Counted from the first letter of the stretch, positions 1-13,171 are shown. The stretch: DNA of 64,000 nt from Toxoplasma gondii ME49 (GCF_000006565.2 NC_031480.1:5139170-5203169), one strand, 5' to 3'. Translations and numbers: made by a program. Notes: generated by a model from the sequence alone, not told the origin.

Positions 1-1867
1 GGGCGCCAGGCCTCGCGCTGGATGCTCTCGGGTCTCTACGAACTACCCAAGGGCCGGCAGCTCCTCGCGCGCGCCCTGCGGCTGTTTTCAGATGTGCCTG
101 CGGCTGCGCTTCTGCAAATTCTCCTCGCGTCTCCGACCGTCCTCCCTTCTCTCTGTTCCGCTGTCGACCACGTGCTTCTCTTCGAGCGGAACGGAAGAAG
201 GAAAGAAGGGAGAAGCGCCGACGGGAGACCCGCTGGCCAGAACTCGATTGCGAACGTGCGGGCGAGCTCTGGGAGCGATGGACGTACACCTGACTGGGTG
301 GAGGACGCTAAGGGCGAGGAAAAGGGAGACCTGGAGGCGGAGAACGGTTTTCCGTCCTCTGTTTTGCTTAACGAGTTGCTACTGCTGCAGAAGGACGAAA
401 CGCAGCGGAGCACAGAACCTGCGGATCAGTACCAACTCATCCCCGTCCTCCTCAAGAAAAGCCAGGAATCCGGCATGGACGACGACAGCGCAAGCCCCGC
501 GTGCGCCTTGTACATACATCTCATTTCGCGGCTCCTCCACGTGGCGAACCAAAACGGGCATTCACAAGCGGCAGCCATCAGCGCCGCGTTCCTCGTCGGA
601 GTTTACGAGCAAATCGCGTGGGGCTGGAACAAGGAACAAGCTGCCGAGCTTCTTCAGTACAGGGTGAGTCTCGATTGTCTTTGTGATTTTCGCTTCGCTT
701 TCAAGTTCTAACCGTCTAGTATTGTTCGTTCTTCAGCCTCTCAGTGTCGGTTTTCTTGTCTTTCTTGAGTCAGATTACCCACAGCGTACACCCGTTCTAC
801 CGTATGCCAGTCGTGCTTCTTTCTTCGTCTCAGAGTGGCTGCTGCCTTCTCGCCCTTCTACTTGCGCTGCTTCCGCCGCCTTCGTCGTTGACGCCGTATC
901 AGGAGTAAGGCCCTTTCGCCAAACGCGAAAAAAACAGTTCTGTCTGAAGAAAAGGTTCTTTCCGCCACCTCGTTCTGCGTCGTCTTTCTCCACATATCTG
1001 CATCGGCTCGCCTCTCGATCTATCCTGTCCTGTTGGTATCTAAATGGAACTGGCCCGTGCAACTCCGGCCTTGCTTTCCCCGAACTGTCACTGCTCTCGT
1101 CCGTCGAATCTACTGGGTACGAGGTCTATCATGATGTATAAACATATATATATATATATATATATCAGAAAGCATTTATTCATAGGTATATTCATGTGTG
1201 CATATATATATATATATATGCATATACATATATGTGTATAAGCGTTGCCTACACGTGTTCACAGATGCGTGTATATTTGCTCATATGGTGTAAAATGTTG
1301 ATCTGTTTTTAGGCGAACGGCAGTGGTGCCGTTTCTCACTCTGGCTGTCTCCGCGCTCGTGTTGGCTGTTCGTGAGACAGCAGAAGAAGAAAAGTCAGGA
1401 GGAAACAACGGAACAACGGAAGTCCTGCTTCCTCTCATTCAAGCAGTCGTTCAACAGGCCCGCGCTGATGAATCCAGAGCGAAAGCAATCACTGTGGCGG
1501 CCATGTAAGGCGAGTGGCTGGTAATTCGAAGAAATCCTTCCTCGCAATTGTTTTCCGTTGATTAAACAACTTTTTCTAGGGTGCTCCCGTATCGTTACAG
1601 ATACATCATAGATACACGCACACGATATATATATATATATATATGTACATATCAGAACTGGTATAGAGTGAACAGATCTTCACACTTGTGTGTGTTATGG
1701 GCGTGTGGAAGTATGTGGTGTTTGTCTTTTGTTGCTCGATGCGTCTGTCCGTTCTTTTTACATTCTTCTTTTGGATGTATTTCTTGATTTGTTTCGTCAG
1801 GAACCTCCTGGGAGTGGCGGGTGCGCAGGCGATGCTGTCGTCTTTCCTTGCCGGAGCAGGTCCCTAA
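1..1867 (+). CDS. PAT1-like mRNA decay/decapping factor, C-terminal part (5' end outside window)
   Basis: Exons deduced: 1-663, 834-904, 1313-1504, 1801-1867 (stop TAA 1865-1867). The frame is open from the left edge, so the gene starts outside the window. The segment KGRQLLARALRLFSD and the following leucine-rich stretch resemble the start of the conserved helical domain of PAT1/PATL1 (human has a KGKRMVAR-type motif there). That domain binds the Lsm1-7 ring and decapping factors in P-bodies. A low-complexity acidic insert follows (about residues 55-120), then helical sequence. All splice phases agree: exon 1 ends in phase 0, exon 2 (71 nt) ends in phase 2, and exon 3 starts with one base completing the codon. 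Exon 2 is the least certain; it is needed to link exon 1 to exon 3 in frame. The PAT1 call rests on one conserved block, so it is tentative. Confidence 0.42.
1144..1240. repeat. Intronic TA/CA-rich microsatellite cluster
   Basis: Two (TA)n runs (about 1144-1165 and 1204-1219) in AT-rich DNA, inside the predicted intron 904-1313 of the PAT1-like gene. A shorter TA run lies at about 1626-1643 in the next intron. Confidence 0.85.
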
Positions 1868-2660
1868 GTTTTTTCGTGTCTCGGTTTTCGGAACATCACG
1901 GCTGCCTCTGTGACTTTCGCCGAAGTTGCCTCCAGCACCCGTTTTTTCTTTCTTTATCGTTCGTTTTTCCGCTTTGTCCCGCCCTGCTCTTTGTCTCTGC
2001 GATGAGCGTTTGCTTTTTCCGTGGCGCGCTCGACCTCGTGAGCCCAGAACGGCTTTCTGGAGAAGCACGACGGGCGGAAGCATGGCGCTCAGGTGGTCTC
2101 CGTCTTCAGTCCTTGCTCTACGTGTTCTGTTAGCCTCCGGCGCTGCTGGGAGAGCCTAGACGAAAGAGTCTTGAGGACGAACAGTCGGGGAGCACGCACT
2201 GTGGTGTGGCTCTACATAGCGTTTCTAGCCTCGTGCATGCGTATGCGGGGGTGTGGAGATAGGACTGTCTCCAGAAACAAGGGGCGTCTCTTCGGCGCCT
2301 GTTTCTCGCTCAGCCGTAATCAAACTTTGAGGCGTCGTTCTTTGTTGTCTCTCCTGTCTGGTGAATGTAATCGGATTTTTTCGTGTTTTCTGCACTTACC
2401 GCCTCGCCACCTGAGGAAAGAGCTGCGTCTGTTTTGTGTCGTCTTCTTTGCTGTTCCTCGTTCGTCTCTCAAGTGGAGAAAGAAACAGTTAAAATGATGT
2501 ATTTCAGAAGCCTACGACACCAAGATTATCCTTTGCATGGGAGAGAAGAATTGAGGTAAAGCAGTGGTTTCTCTCGCTCTCCACACGTACACTATCCACT
2601 CTGCTGTTATTGCCTCTCTTGTCTCGATGCACCTCACGCCACGTGATCTCGATGGGGATA

Positions 2661-2717
<57 letters not shown>

Positions 2718-4812
2718 CGGGACAAGCGACCGAACCTGTTACAGAAAAGTATACCCAGGACAAGTGTATCTTCGCGGCTAGAAATCAGACAAGCGAATTC
2801 GCGTGTGCCCCCCTACTGAGTTCGTGCGGGCCCTCGCTTCTCTGGCTGTCCTATCTCGTGCGGAGACGAAGGGTATAGGGAGACGCAGAGCCGACTGCAA
2901 ACAACTGCCATGTTTTTTTGGATTGTTTTTGCAAGCCTAACTCAATCTTTTTCGATAACAAAGGAGCAGACGACCGCTGTATCATCTTGATATAGAATGT
3001 ACGCATGTGGTGAAAGAGCGGACAACCGAAAAAGGCCGAAGTGTGCTGCAGAGAGGGGAAATGTGACAACGACGCAGGCTACAAAATAGAGCAGCAGAAA
3101 GTGGTTGGATACAAGACGTTTCGCACAAGTATTACGTACAATAGTAAGTGCATGTACAGGTGCTGTGTTCCAGGTACATGTTGGGAATTCAAACGAGTGT
3201 GACGAAGCATTCTGTCAAAATTGGCTTTGCCTGAGTAGATCGTCAAGCTATGACGTGGGATTTGAGAATTCTTTACAGCTCGCTCTGTCCTCCTAGAAAG
3301 AAAGGGAACACGACCGAGGTACAAATTTCACTGTAAGCGGCGAGATCCCCACAAGCAGTCTCAGCGAACTCAGCAGAACACATGAACACAAAATACTAAG
3401 ACAGTTCATGTGGAACCGCTTTTGAGACTGTCTTTTGAAACATGTCACGGTGGATTGTGGTTTGAGTATATTTCGCCAACATGGAGGTGCTGATACAGTC
3501 GACAGACGATTCAAAGTATGCGGTTTCTCCACCACAAAGTTCACAATTAGGCAGATGCGTCGCATCCCTGCGAAAACGCGAAGTCAGGCGGCTGGACGTT
3601 CGGTTATAACCTGAGGGGGGATTCACTCGAAATACCCTGTGCTGAAGGCGGCTCCAACTTGCTGCGTTTCCTTTCCTGTAGATATGCAACCAAACAACCT
3701 CCGCTCGATGACGCCTTGCACTTTTACATTGCAATCTCCAATTCCTCTTTCTGGCCATAAAGAAAAGGAAAAGAGGGTGTTTTTCATTTGTCATGCTTAC
3801 TTTAGTCCTGTTCATTGACAATTATGCTTAAACTGCTGAGTCACTAGACATGAGTCGGCGAAGAACTTCGTTTCCTGTTCCACTTCCCCGTGGAAAACAC
3901 AGTCGACGAAGTCCGTCTCTGGTATTGGGTCAAAAAGGAACTTTCCCGTTTTCAACCCTAACAACTGCGCACGTAGATGCAGTTGGTTTCTTCCCCCCGT
4001 TTGCGTTCAGCATCGGAATTACCAGTCACCTCAGTAATCACTAACAAAAAGAGTAAGAGTCGTATGTTCATCTCTTCTCGACGCGCCTCGCGACGATGTT
4101 TAGCACAATAAAAACGGTTCCGAGCAGAGTCAGAGCATGCTTTGTCTTCGACGGTGTCCGTCGGAATTGAGACGGAAGTTATTCCGTCACACACAAACAT
4201 TATACAATTGCGTCGGTGTCCCCGTGGTACCACCTATACATTCTCGTGTGTGCTGGGAAATCCGGGGATTTTCTGTGTCCAACGTAGTAACGGGGCGTTT
4301 CCTCTTCGTAACACACAATAATGGACAAATTCCCATGCAGATCCTCTCTCTGCTTCTTTGTCACTTGATCGTATCACGAAATGCGGTCTGGATCAATGAG
4401 GACCCACTTCTTCTTTGCCCCATTTCCCCGCCAAATTTCAGCACCATACCCGTTGTTTATTACCTCACATACACATAGAAGGACGGGTGCACATCCGGGT
4501 CGCGGACGGGTTCCAGGGCGAACGTCGTCGCGTAAATCGACGTTACCCCGTCGATCTCATTGCTCTCTGCGTCGCTGCGTCTCTGTGGACTGTGTGCATG
4601 ACGGCTCGAAACGGTCCTTGTCGGATAGAACACATCAAAAATTTTTTCTGTTTCATCTGTCACGTGCGTCCTTTTGGTGGAAGCGACGCGTCGTCGCGGC
4701 CCTGTTGGGGGTAGTCAATATTTCAGTAAGCGTTTCTAGCGACACCCGCTACACAGAACACTCGGTTGAAGCACTGTGATGCTGGCGTTTCTGTCCGCTG
4801 TCTTTCTGCAGA
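1868..4812. other. Intergenic region with AT microsatellites
   Basis: This is about 2.9 kb between two plus-strand genes. It should hold the 3'UTR of the PAT1-like gene and the promoter of the 4813 gene. I see no conserved coding sequence, only short unsupported open frames. The main landmark is the (TA)n tract at 2663-2716. A pyrimidine-rich run ending in CAG at 4809-4811, just before the 4813 ATG, could be the acceptor of a 5'UTR intron. Confidence 0.6.
2663..2716. repeat. (TA)27 microsatellite
   Basis: An uninterrupted TA dinucleotide run of about 54 bases in intergenic DNA. It is the longest pure dinucleotide tract in the window. Confidence 0.95.
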
Positions 4813-5409
4813 ATGGCGCTTTCTTCTTTGAACAATATCAGGCCTTTTAGCGGGTTGCTGGGTTGCGGCCTGCTGTTTGGCGCCCTTGTGGTCGTGGTGG
4901 CATGTGTTTTCAGCGTTCCTGTGGAAGCAGGCGTTCTTCGTAAGGTAGCAGGTGCAGGAAGTCTCCAGGCGTCTATTGGAGAGCACGATTTTTTTAACGA
5001 TTACGATCAGGACGAGGAATACAGGAAGCGCCAGCAAGAACTGCAGAATCAGAGTCCAGAAGAAGTCGAGGAAGCGAAACGCAAATACCACGAAGAGCTG
5101 AGACGGAAAGCAGAAGAAGATGCAGAGACGAAACGTAAGCAAGAAGCAGTCATTCAAGAACTGAAAGAGGTGGCAAAGAAAAGAGGACTTCGTGAAGCCG
5201 CTGAGCGTGAGGAGAAGCGCATTGATGAGCAGCAGGCTAATTACGAGCAACGACAACAAGAACTGAGAGACATGGATTCAGCAATGGAGGAGAGGCTTAT
5301 GCAGCAGAGAAAAAAAGACCAGGAAGAGAGAGAACTTGCAAGAAAAAACAGCGATAAGGTCATGGAGGAGCTCAAAGAGAAACTCGCAAGACGCAGGAAA
5401 TCAATGTAG
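4813..5409 (+). CDS. Secreted or membrane-anchored coiled-coil protein, unknown function
   Basis: Single-exon open frame of 198 residues. Residues about 14-40 form a strongly hydrophobic segment ending in VEAGV, which looks like a signal peptide or signal anchor with possible cleavage near residue 39. The mature part starts with an acidic linker. From about residue 70 to the C-terminus it is an uninterrupted Glu/Lys/Arg/Gln-rich helix of coiled-coil type, ending in a basic ARRRKSM tail. There are no cysteines in the mature part and no recognisable domain. This ATG is the first in frame after a CAG acceptor-like site and sits before the signal sequence. Proteins with a signal peptide plus a charged coiled coil are common among secretory-organelle and parasitophorous-vacuole proteins of coccidia, but no family is recognised and the destination is inference. 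Confidence 0.72.
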   Translation: MALSSLNNIRPFSGLLGCGLLFGALVVVVACVFSVPVEAGVLRKVAGAGSLQASIGEHDFFNDYDQDEEYRKRQQELQNQSPEEVEEAKRKYHEELRRKAEEDAETKRKQEAVIQELKEVAKKRGLREAAEREEKRIDEQQANYEQRQQELRDMDSAMEERLMQQRKKDQEERELARKNSDKVMEELKEKLARRRKSM

Positions 5410-6151
5410 AAGAAAGGCAAGTTCTGACTAGTGTATGAAGTGTAGCAGCGGTCCGTTATTACCGTGTATACAGGGAGATCGTCGTTCAGTTTGAAGTGTT
5501 TATTCCGTGTTGAAAGAAGCGTTTGTGTAATGCAGATGATCCTGAGATGATAGTGCGGGAAATCGAATGACTCATTGAGTTCCAGTGCACATAACCGGCT
5601 TTTATTGAAACGTGATAATTCCTTTATACTTGCTTCCTCCGGCCGATGGTACACAGAGGTCGACAGGGCGTGAAATGCAGAGACCGGGAAAACACTGCGA
5701 CAGGACGCTTCATGACTGGGTTCCTTTCATCACCATGTGACGTATATTTCTCACCCCTCACTCAAAGAGTTATGGAGCCAGTCTGATTGACGCAGCCATA
5801 ACGTGTATCACCAGTAGCTACCCATCGCATTAGCTTGCAACACAGAAACAAAAGCACGATCTCGCAAAGCACGTTTTTTTATCAGCCTTTTTTCAGGGAA
5901 CACCAGACTTCGACTCCGTAGAAAAATCCATCACCTGTGTCTGTGGGACTAGATAGGAACTGATCTTCACGTAAAGAACGGTCACTCTTTCTACCACGAG
6001 TTCTCAAGACCCGGGATTAGCACATGTTGATGGCCTGTCTACAAAGGCAGCGTTTCCAGAAGAAATTCCCAGGGCTTTTCCGTTTCCGTAGGGTCTGCAT
6101 CGTCGGGAATTTGGAAAAGCATACGAACGGCTTCGGCTGCAAAAGATCAGC
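5410..6151. other. Convergent intergenic region (3' ends of the 4813 gene and IFT74)
   Basis: About 740 bp between two genes that point toward each other. It should contain both 3'UTRs and poly(A) sites. No coding signal is seen. Confidence 0.6.
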
Positions 6152-9100
6152 TCAAACAACATCGATCTCCGTTGCATTCTTTCTGTTCCCATCGGGGGTA
6201 AAACCGGCATGCGACAACTTTGAAGACATGTCGACGTTGTGTGGTGTCTTTCTGCATTGATGCCACTGACATTTCTGCGTTTGCACCTTTAGCTGCTCGT
6301 TAATTGTTTCCACGACACCCATGCAAGACGCGGTTACAGCGTTCGGGTCAATCTGTTTTTGCAGATCAACATCTTTTTGCACTATCTCCACACTCCGGCG
6401 GGTACGCTCGAGCTCCGCTTCCAGATCTGCGAGACGCTGATGAACGCTGTTCTCACGAAGGCGGTTCATAGCCTCGTTTTTCTTATTGGTCGCAGCCTCA
6501 GTCGCAGCTCGGACTTCCTCGAGGTTTCCCCGAAGATGCTGTATGGCAGCGGTTTCAGAAAGAGAACCTAGACAGGCCGAATACAATGTGTGTCGATGCA
6601 AAAGCGGCACATAACAAGTGACGCAAGTGTGGAAGTGTTTGTCGCTTGCTACAAGTTTCATCAACGGGGACACTTTCGTTATTGCCATCACACTAGGAAA
6701 AATACACCGTCGAGTGATTGCTACGTTGTTCATTGCCTGGTGTTCATTTCAGAAGCTGAAACCTCGCAATTATGGGGTAGGGTAATCACACGAACCTTTT
6801 CAGCGTGAGTAAGCTGGTTTTGTTCCTCTTCGGTCAAGCGACGAAGATCGTCTGCCTTATCCAACTTCTCCGCGATCTCCCCCCTCATGTCCTCCAGATG
6901 CTTGCAGACCACGCGAAGCTCTTCTGCAATGCGGAATACCCCGTGTACAAGTTTTCGGAATCCTGACACAGCTACCTTTCCAAGGTCTGCGTTCTCCAGC
7001 GAGAATACGCCCCTTTTCCGGCTTCTTTCACTTTGTCCCCGCCAACGTTCTAAGCATCTTTTTATTTCACACACCTCTAGGTGTCTGATATGTATGCCAA
7101 ACCAAGAGACCACTACCGTCCGTGGATTTTTTACTTTCGTCGCTGGGGTTCCTAACTGCCTCCTCATCGAGGGCCTACCCAAAAAACGTCTGGAAGATTT
7201 CATGTGCTGCAGCATCGCGGAAGCTGCTCATTCCCTGAGGCACACGTTGTATTAAGTTTACCTGGTAAGGAGCAGAGGAGCCGGCACACTAGGATCCGGT
7301 AAGCAAAGAAAATAAAGATCCAAACCAGTAGTCCACCTGTAGTATGCACTCCCCATAAAAGCCTTTATTTCTGAGGGTGTAGCCCAGACCTCACCTTTGC
7401 TGATTGCTTCCATATTTTCCTCTCTGTAGAGTTCTTTCTGTTTCTCCTCCAGTTGACTTTTCGCCTCCAGAAGATCCTGTTCAGCCTTCTGCAGAGCCGT
7501 TTTCGTCTCATTCAACGCACGTGCCAATGTCTCAGCTTGCTCAGGCATGGGAACCGCTCGTAGCTGCTCCTCAAGCAGACTATTAAGCTTTTCAGCCTCT
7601 GAAAGTTCTGCTTCCCCGGCAGCTTGAGTTGCCGACCGCTTCTCCCTCCCTTCGCCTTTGCTGTAGCGTTCGATGAACGCTGAAAGTTCTGCATCTTTTT
7701 CCGCCAGCAAGCGCAGCTTCTACAAGAATATAAAAAGGAAATTGCGTGTGAACAGAACAGGTGATGGAACTCGCGCAGAGGGGGGTTGTGGTCGTCCAGC
7801 ACAAGCGGACGCCGAGTGACATGGCATTCGAAAGAAGACAAGAACGTCTCTACTCAGACGTACTTTTTTTTTTGATCATTGGAAAATGTGTGAAGGGTAA
7901 GTGGCAGGTACTGCCGCAGAAATGAAAGGCAACAAATTACTATTCGGCGATTAGACTCATCAGTCGCGTTCTGACTTCAGTGTTAACGGATTTCTCCATC
8001 TGTTGTTTTCGCTGCACTCTGTCTGTGGGTAGAAGATTAATTTCTTGAACTAGAGCAGAACTGATTAAATCAGCATATCACCCTGTCACTTTCGACAGGA
8101 GAGGTTCGTGAGAGCCCAGTGCCTAAAGAATGTGCTGAGGTGAGGAGGCGCAGTCTATAGGTACGCCGCTCCTTGCGTCCTTCCTCCCGCGGTAAATCCC
8201 TTTCATATTCTTACCTGCTGCTCTTGCTCGTCTTCTTCTGGCAGCCTCCTCGAGAGGGCCACTCTGATCTCTGCCTCTCTCTCCGTTTGGCTTCTGGTTA
8301 GGTCCACTGATCTCTTTTGCTTCTTCTGCAAGTCAGAGATTTCTCCTGTCAATTTCTCAATCTCTTGAAGGATCGCTGCACGGTTCTCAGCGAGTGTCCG
8401 TCTCTGGCGCACCCGCCTACTGTGCAAATTTCCTTCCTGGCATCTACGGAGTGTGTCGTGCGTCTCACGCAGTTGAAGCAGCCGAGTCCGAGCCGGATCG
8501 CTCTGAACTTTCTCCTCTGCGGCGGACAATTCTTCGCTTAGAGACTCTACTATTTGCCGGGTTCGCTTCATTTCTGGTTTTGGTGAGATACAGGGAAAAC
8601 CCACAGGCAACAACAGAAGAATGATCGAAGTTTGGAGTGACGAGGAGGAGGCCTGACGTACGCTACGAAAGCAGAAGCTGAGGGTGGGGAGACAACGCAG
8701 CAGAGAACGCGGTAACATTAGGAAGAACTGAGAAACTAGGGCATTCTATGACGTTTCAGGCATTCCAGAAAATGCAATAGCGGAACTTGTGAGTGATACT
8801 GTGATATCTGGTTACCAGCGCAACGACAAACACTGTGGTACGGTGAATCACCTGTTGCCGCGCCTTGTGACCACACTCCGCGGAATGTAGTGGCAAACAA
8901 ATGCATGTATTGGCAAACAAATGCACCCGTCATCAACATATAAAAATAAACAGCAACTTAAAGCGCGGGATCCATACCCGCAGAGTTAGTGGAATAACTT
9001 AAACGCAAGTAGAAGAGATGAGAAACTTCTAAAACTCAACATTTAAACCGTAAGACAGAGACCCCTGAGGCATACCCGCTTGGTGGTGTTCGAGTTTCTG

Positions 9101-10537
9101 CTGGAGATCTTCGTAGGTGCGTCTTGTCTCAGGAGAGAGGCGAAGAAGTTTCTCCTCGCATGCGTCTGTTAAAACGTTCAACTCAGCGTTGAGTGAGGAC
9201 AGTCGCGCTGCTCGAGTCCAGTTGGAGACGAACAGTTCGTCCAGAAGCGCGCGCTGCACCGAGTTTTCAAGGAAGCAGATTCGCACGGGACACGGAACGG
9301 GGTAAACTTGAAACACACAAAACGTGCACCACTGCCGGTATCGTCACCGCTGTTGTCGAGGCCGCATAGTTACAGAAAACAAGAGCAAGGCGTTGACATG
9401 CAGGCATGATTGTGAAGGTGACCCTGCCGTACGCTTACCTTCGTCTCATTTTTCTCTTTCACCTCCCTTGCTGTGGCGGCAACGACCTCTGGGCGAAGGT
9501 TTTCCCTTCCGAGGGTTACTGCTGAGTTGATGACTGCAATCTTTTCTTGCAGTTCTTCGATTTCCTTCTCTAGCTCCCTCTTCCTCCTCCTCATCATTGG
9601 CAGCTGCTCCGCTTCACGACTCAGCACCTCGATCTGAGCCTGGAACTTCCCAATCTCGCGTCGCAGATCTCGGTGCTTCTCCTTCAACAGAATGAAGAAG
9701 TAGGTCGGATCCGCTACCTGCCGGAGCGACACCGCTCGACTGCTTCCCGAAACAAGTAACCCTCTAGGCTCTAAGATCTCAGGACAGGCAAAGCCTCCCC
9801 GATGGCCAGTGACAGGTCGCTCGGAGGATGTGCAGGCGAAAAACGGCGCTGGGGGGAAGTTGAAAAACAAGGGAAGAAAAAGCAAATGCACAAAATCACG
9901 AGGGAGCAAACACAAGGTAAGAGTTGTGTCCGCTCACCCCTCCTGTTGAGTCGTGCGACAAGACCGTGCGATGCCAACGGTGACTATTGTCGTTTTTACG
10001 CTGCCTCTCAGTCTATGCCGCCTCGTTAATCCCCTTCTGCAGTTCCCTTTAACCTCCTATCTTGCCGCGTCGATGTCAGGTTTTCTTTTCGCTCAAGTCG
10101 CCTCTCTCTCCTGTCAGTTCATCTATGTGCCGTTCTGAAAAGTTTCTAGGTAAGTGCGTTATTCATCTGGCCCGCTCGTCCTTACGGTTTTCTTTCCCCA
10201 CAGACCCTATTCCGGCCATCGCCACTCGCAGGGCGTTGTTCGGCAACGCCGACCGAGCAACCGATAAAGCTCCGCTTGTTGCAGGGCATCCTCTTATTTT
10301 AGCGTCTGCACTGGAATGTTCCTGTGGAACAGCAGAACTCTGCGTGAACGGTTGGCACTGGGAAGGCGGCAGAATAGCGCTGACCGCTCGAGACGGACAG
10401 AGAAAGGAAGGGCTGGCCGAGGTACTCGGCCGCCTCGCTCCTGGCGTATTCTGAAAGAGATTACTTTTCTCACTTAGCGTGCTCCGACTGGCAGAGGAGC
10501 GAAGCCTGGAATAACAAAGGTCAGAAGACGGTAGCAT
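6152..10537 (-). CDS. IFT74: Intraflagellar transport protein IFT74
   Basis: Exons on the minus strand: 10537-10186, 9848-9439, 9253-9076, 8573-8215, 7719-7395, 7076-6796 (or 6986-6796), 6538-6152; about 763 (or 733) residues. All phases agree. IFT74 pairs with IFT81 in the IFT-B core that carries tubulin along flagella. Recognition comes from a Ser/Pro/Arg-rich N-terminal tail, then the family's RQVADPTYFFILLKEK block (RQxLDKSYYLGLLR-type in animals), a long coiled coil, an LFxxxxxR block in exon 3 (NWTRAARLSSLNAEL), a SAFIERYSKG block in exon 5, and the C-terminal RLRENSVHQRLADLE block. The start at 10537 is the first ATG of exon 1. The usual metazoan length is about 600, so the tail is longer here. 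The acceptor of exon 6 is ambiguous because both choices keep phase. Expression is expected in flagellated microgametes; this is inference. Confidence 0.85.
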
Positions 10538-13153
10538 TTTTTGAGAGAGGCCGTGACCCAGGAACTCGGCACGCCAATGAGGCGACTAAGTTAGCTGAGA
10601 AGACGAGCGAAACGGTTCCTCGTGCTCTAGTACGCTGCGCTCGAGAGTACTCTCTGACGACCGCTCGTGCAAACGCTACATTACAAGAAGAGAACGCGAT
10701 TTTCGTTGTTTTCTGTTCCCCGTGACTTTCTGCCGGACTTGTCGCTATTAAACTGCTGCAGCTGTTACAACCGAGAGAATAAACCCGAGAGTTCACATCG
10801 TCTTCGTCTCATTTCAGAACTCCCTTGCACCCAGTTGATGAGTGAGTGGGATGCTGTGGCTGTACTGTAGCGATTGCCGAACTGAGACAAACAACGAAAA
10901 GGAGGTTCTCAGCACCACGCTTGTTCGAGATGAGCAACCTGCGGGCATGTTCTGCTGTGATGAAATGACCAACTTAATTGTAATCCGGAACAGCGCGGCT
11001 AATAGTCACCTATGGCGTGTGATTCTAGTTCCAGTCCTATGTTGTCGAAGGAAGTCTGTCTTCAAATGCAGCCAGTAAGCGTGTGGGTCCCGGAACGCGT
11101 GCAACCGTCTTTTCATCGGTACGGGTGTGTATACGTGGACGTTGGAAGGGACTTGTGTCTCGATCGTGTCCTTCGTCAAACAGACTTGTACCCCGCGAGG
11201 CCGGCAAAAAGATATATGGTAGAGCGTGACAGATGTGGTTGTACTGCGAACTGAAGAACATCCCGGCGGTGCGGAGATCATAAAAGATAACAGTCCAGCC
11301 GGCATGTCGACGCTGATGGTTCGTGTTTGCCGCAGCGTCGATTTGACGGTGCGTCCCTGTCTATCACTGGTGCCCTCGCACTAGTGATTGAAACCAGGCT
11401 ATGTCAGGAAAAAGCAAAAATCATTTTCGTCGTCCTCCACAGTGCAATAATCAATCCCGACGAGGTTACGAGCTGCCTTTTGGCTACCGAGTTTCTCTCA
11501 CCATTGTAGTTGGTGTGCGCTGATGCAAAACGAGGTGCATGAATTGCACAGCCGACGCACTCAGCAGCGAACGTAGGTATCACAAGAAGACAGATACATG
11601 ATCGTTCTTTCGCTTTTCCCAAGTACACGAAGGCACCACTCGGTTTTTTCTCAATGAGGGACCCGCAGGGACATCGGGCGGCCTGTCGGTCGGAAGATCT
11701 TTTCCATCTCATCTGGAAGCAGCATTATGATGAGAGAAGACAGTAAGTCTGATTGGGTTCCGTAAGCAGCCATCATGATGGCACGTAATGTGCTCTGTGA
11801 CTAGTAGAATACAGCGAAAGGCGAAGGCCCCACACTGTGTGTATCTGGTTGACCGAGAATACGGATCTCTCCGCTGCACTAGAATCTCTGTCGTGGTCCA
11901 TTCTGGTTTCGTCGATTCGGCTTTGGCGCAGACTTTGGGGGCAGAAGTGTTTCAAGACTGGCTGCGTCACGAGGCTGCCCGACAGTCAAGAAAAATCATG
12001 TCTTGAGTGAATAGCAGTTAGAAAATCCCTTAGCAAGGTTCCGCGAGCAACGAATTGCATCTCAGATACGCACGAAGAAAGAAAATGCTTCAGGTGTCGC
12101 CTATGGTGTGTCTCAGCTTATGATTTCTCCCTCGTGATCATGCATATCTTTCACCACCAAGTCCTCTTCACAGTTCGATAAATCTGCTTCTTCGAGCGTA
12201 TCTTTGTCAGACACGATCCTTATCATTAGTACGACCTGCTCGAATCCACCAAAGCCTACCATTCTGACTTGGCTGCTTTACACGTGCTCGTGCCCTTGAA
12301 CAACGTAGGGCTTCGCCGACCAGTGAGGCGGAAAGTCCCCGTGGCCATCTGAAAATTCGTCAGTTGTTGAGTCGGTGACGGTGACAGAAGACTGGAGCTC
12401 TAAGCGGCGCTGGTGCCGGCCTTCGATAACCACTTTCATAACCAACAAAAGTGCATTTCTGATGCTGTGAGTTTGTGCGGCTGACATCTCCCCCATAGTG
12501 TTTGCTATGTCGTCCACTGATGACAGTTTCGGTTTGGAACGAGGAATGAAATCTGATCCGCGCTTTTATCTTGGCGCAGTCGAACATCACTCAGTGAAAC
12601 GCGTGCAGCAGTCAGGGAATAGCTAGTAGACTATTTCTCTAAGGCTGCGGTGGTGAATATCGGTCGGCAAGGAGTCTTCTTCTCGTTTCTTGCCTGCTGT
12701 AAAGCCACAGTTACGAATGAAGGTAAGCAAAATCGTAGGGTTTAGAGCCTGCGGGTTGCTTTCCAACACAGCTCAAGGGATTTTCTGTCAAACAGAAACA
12801 CGGACACAGTACTACGCTGTGGTTCGCGCGTGCTTTATCACTTCTTGTTTTGGAGGCGTCCACGATCTGAGGCTCAACAACTTCCCATTTCTGAACGGGA
12901 ACCTGTTCCTCCCGAAGGTCGCGAAACGCACAAGTCTCCGTCTTAAGCCCCCTTGAATGCCTTGCCGGTGTTGCCTGGGGGCTCATCTTTGCAACAAGTC
13001 TCAAGGGGGGTGCTTCGGGAGCGAATTCCGTGACTAGACTTGTCTCTCAAACAGAGGAAAGCAGGCTTTCCTCCAACTCTAAAGGAATGAAGGAAAATTT
13101 CGCTCGGTTTTCTCTTGCTGCGGCGCCTGTCGTTCGCCTCGACGGGAGACGCG

Positions 13154-13161
13154 CGCATGCG
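13154..13161 (+). promoter_or_regulatory. CGCATGCG motif (TRP-2 / ApiAP2-type)
   Basis: Exact match to the [T/C]GCATGC[G/A] element described for ribosomal-protein gene promoters of Toxoplasma. It lies about 440 bp upstream of the RLP7 ATG and 18 bp from a second copy. It is palindromic, so strand is nominal. Confidence 0.55.
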
Positions 13162-13171
13162 CTGAGTCGCG

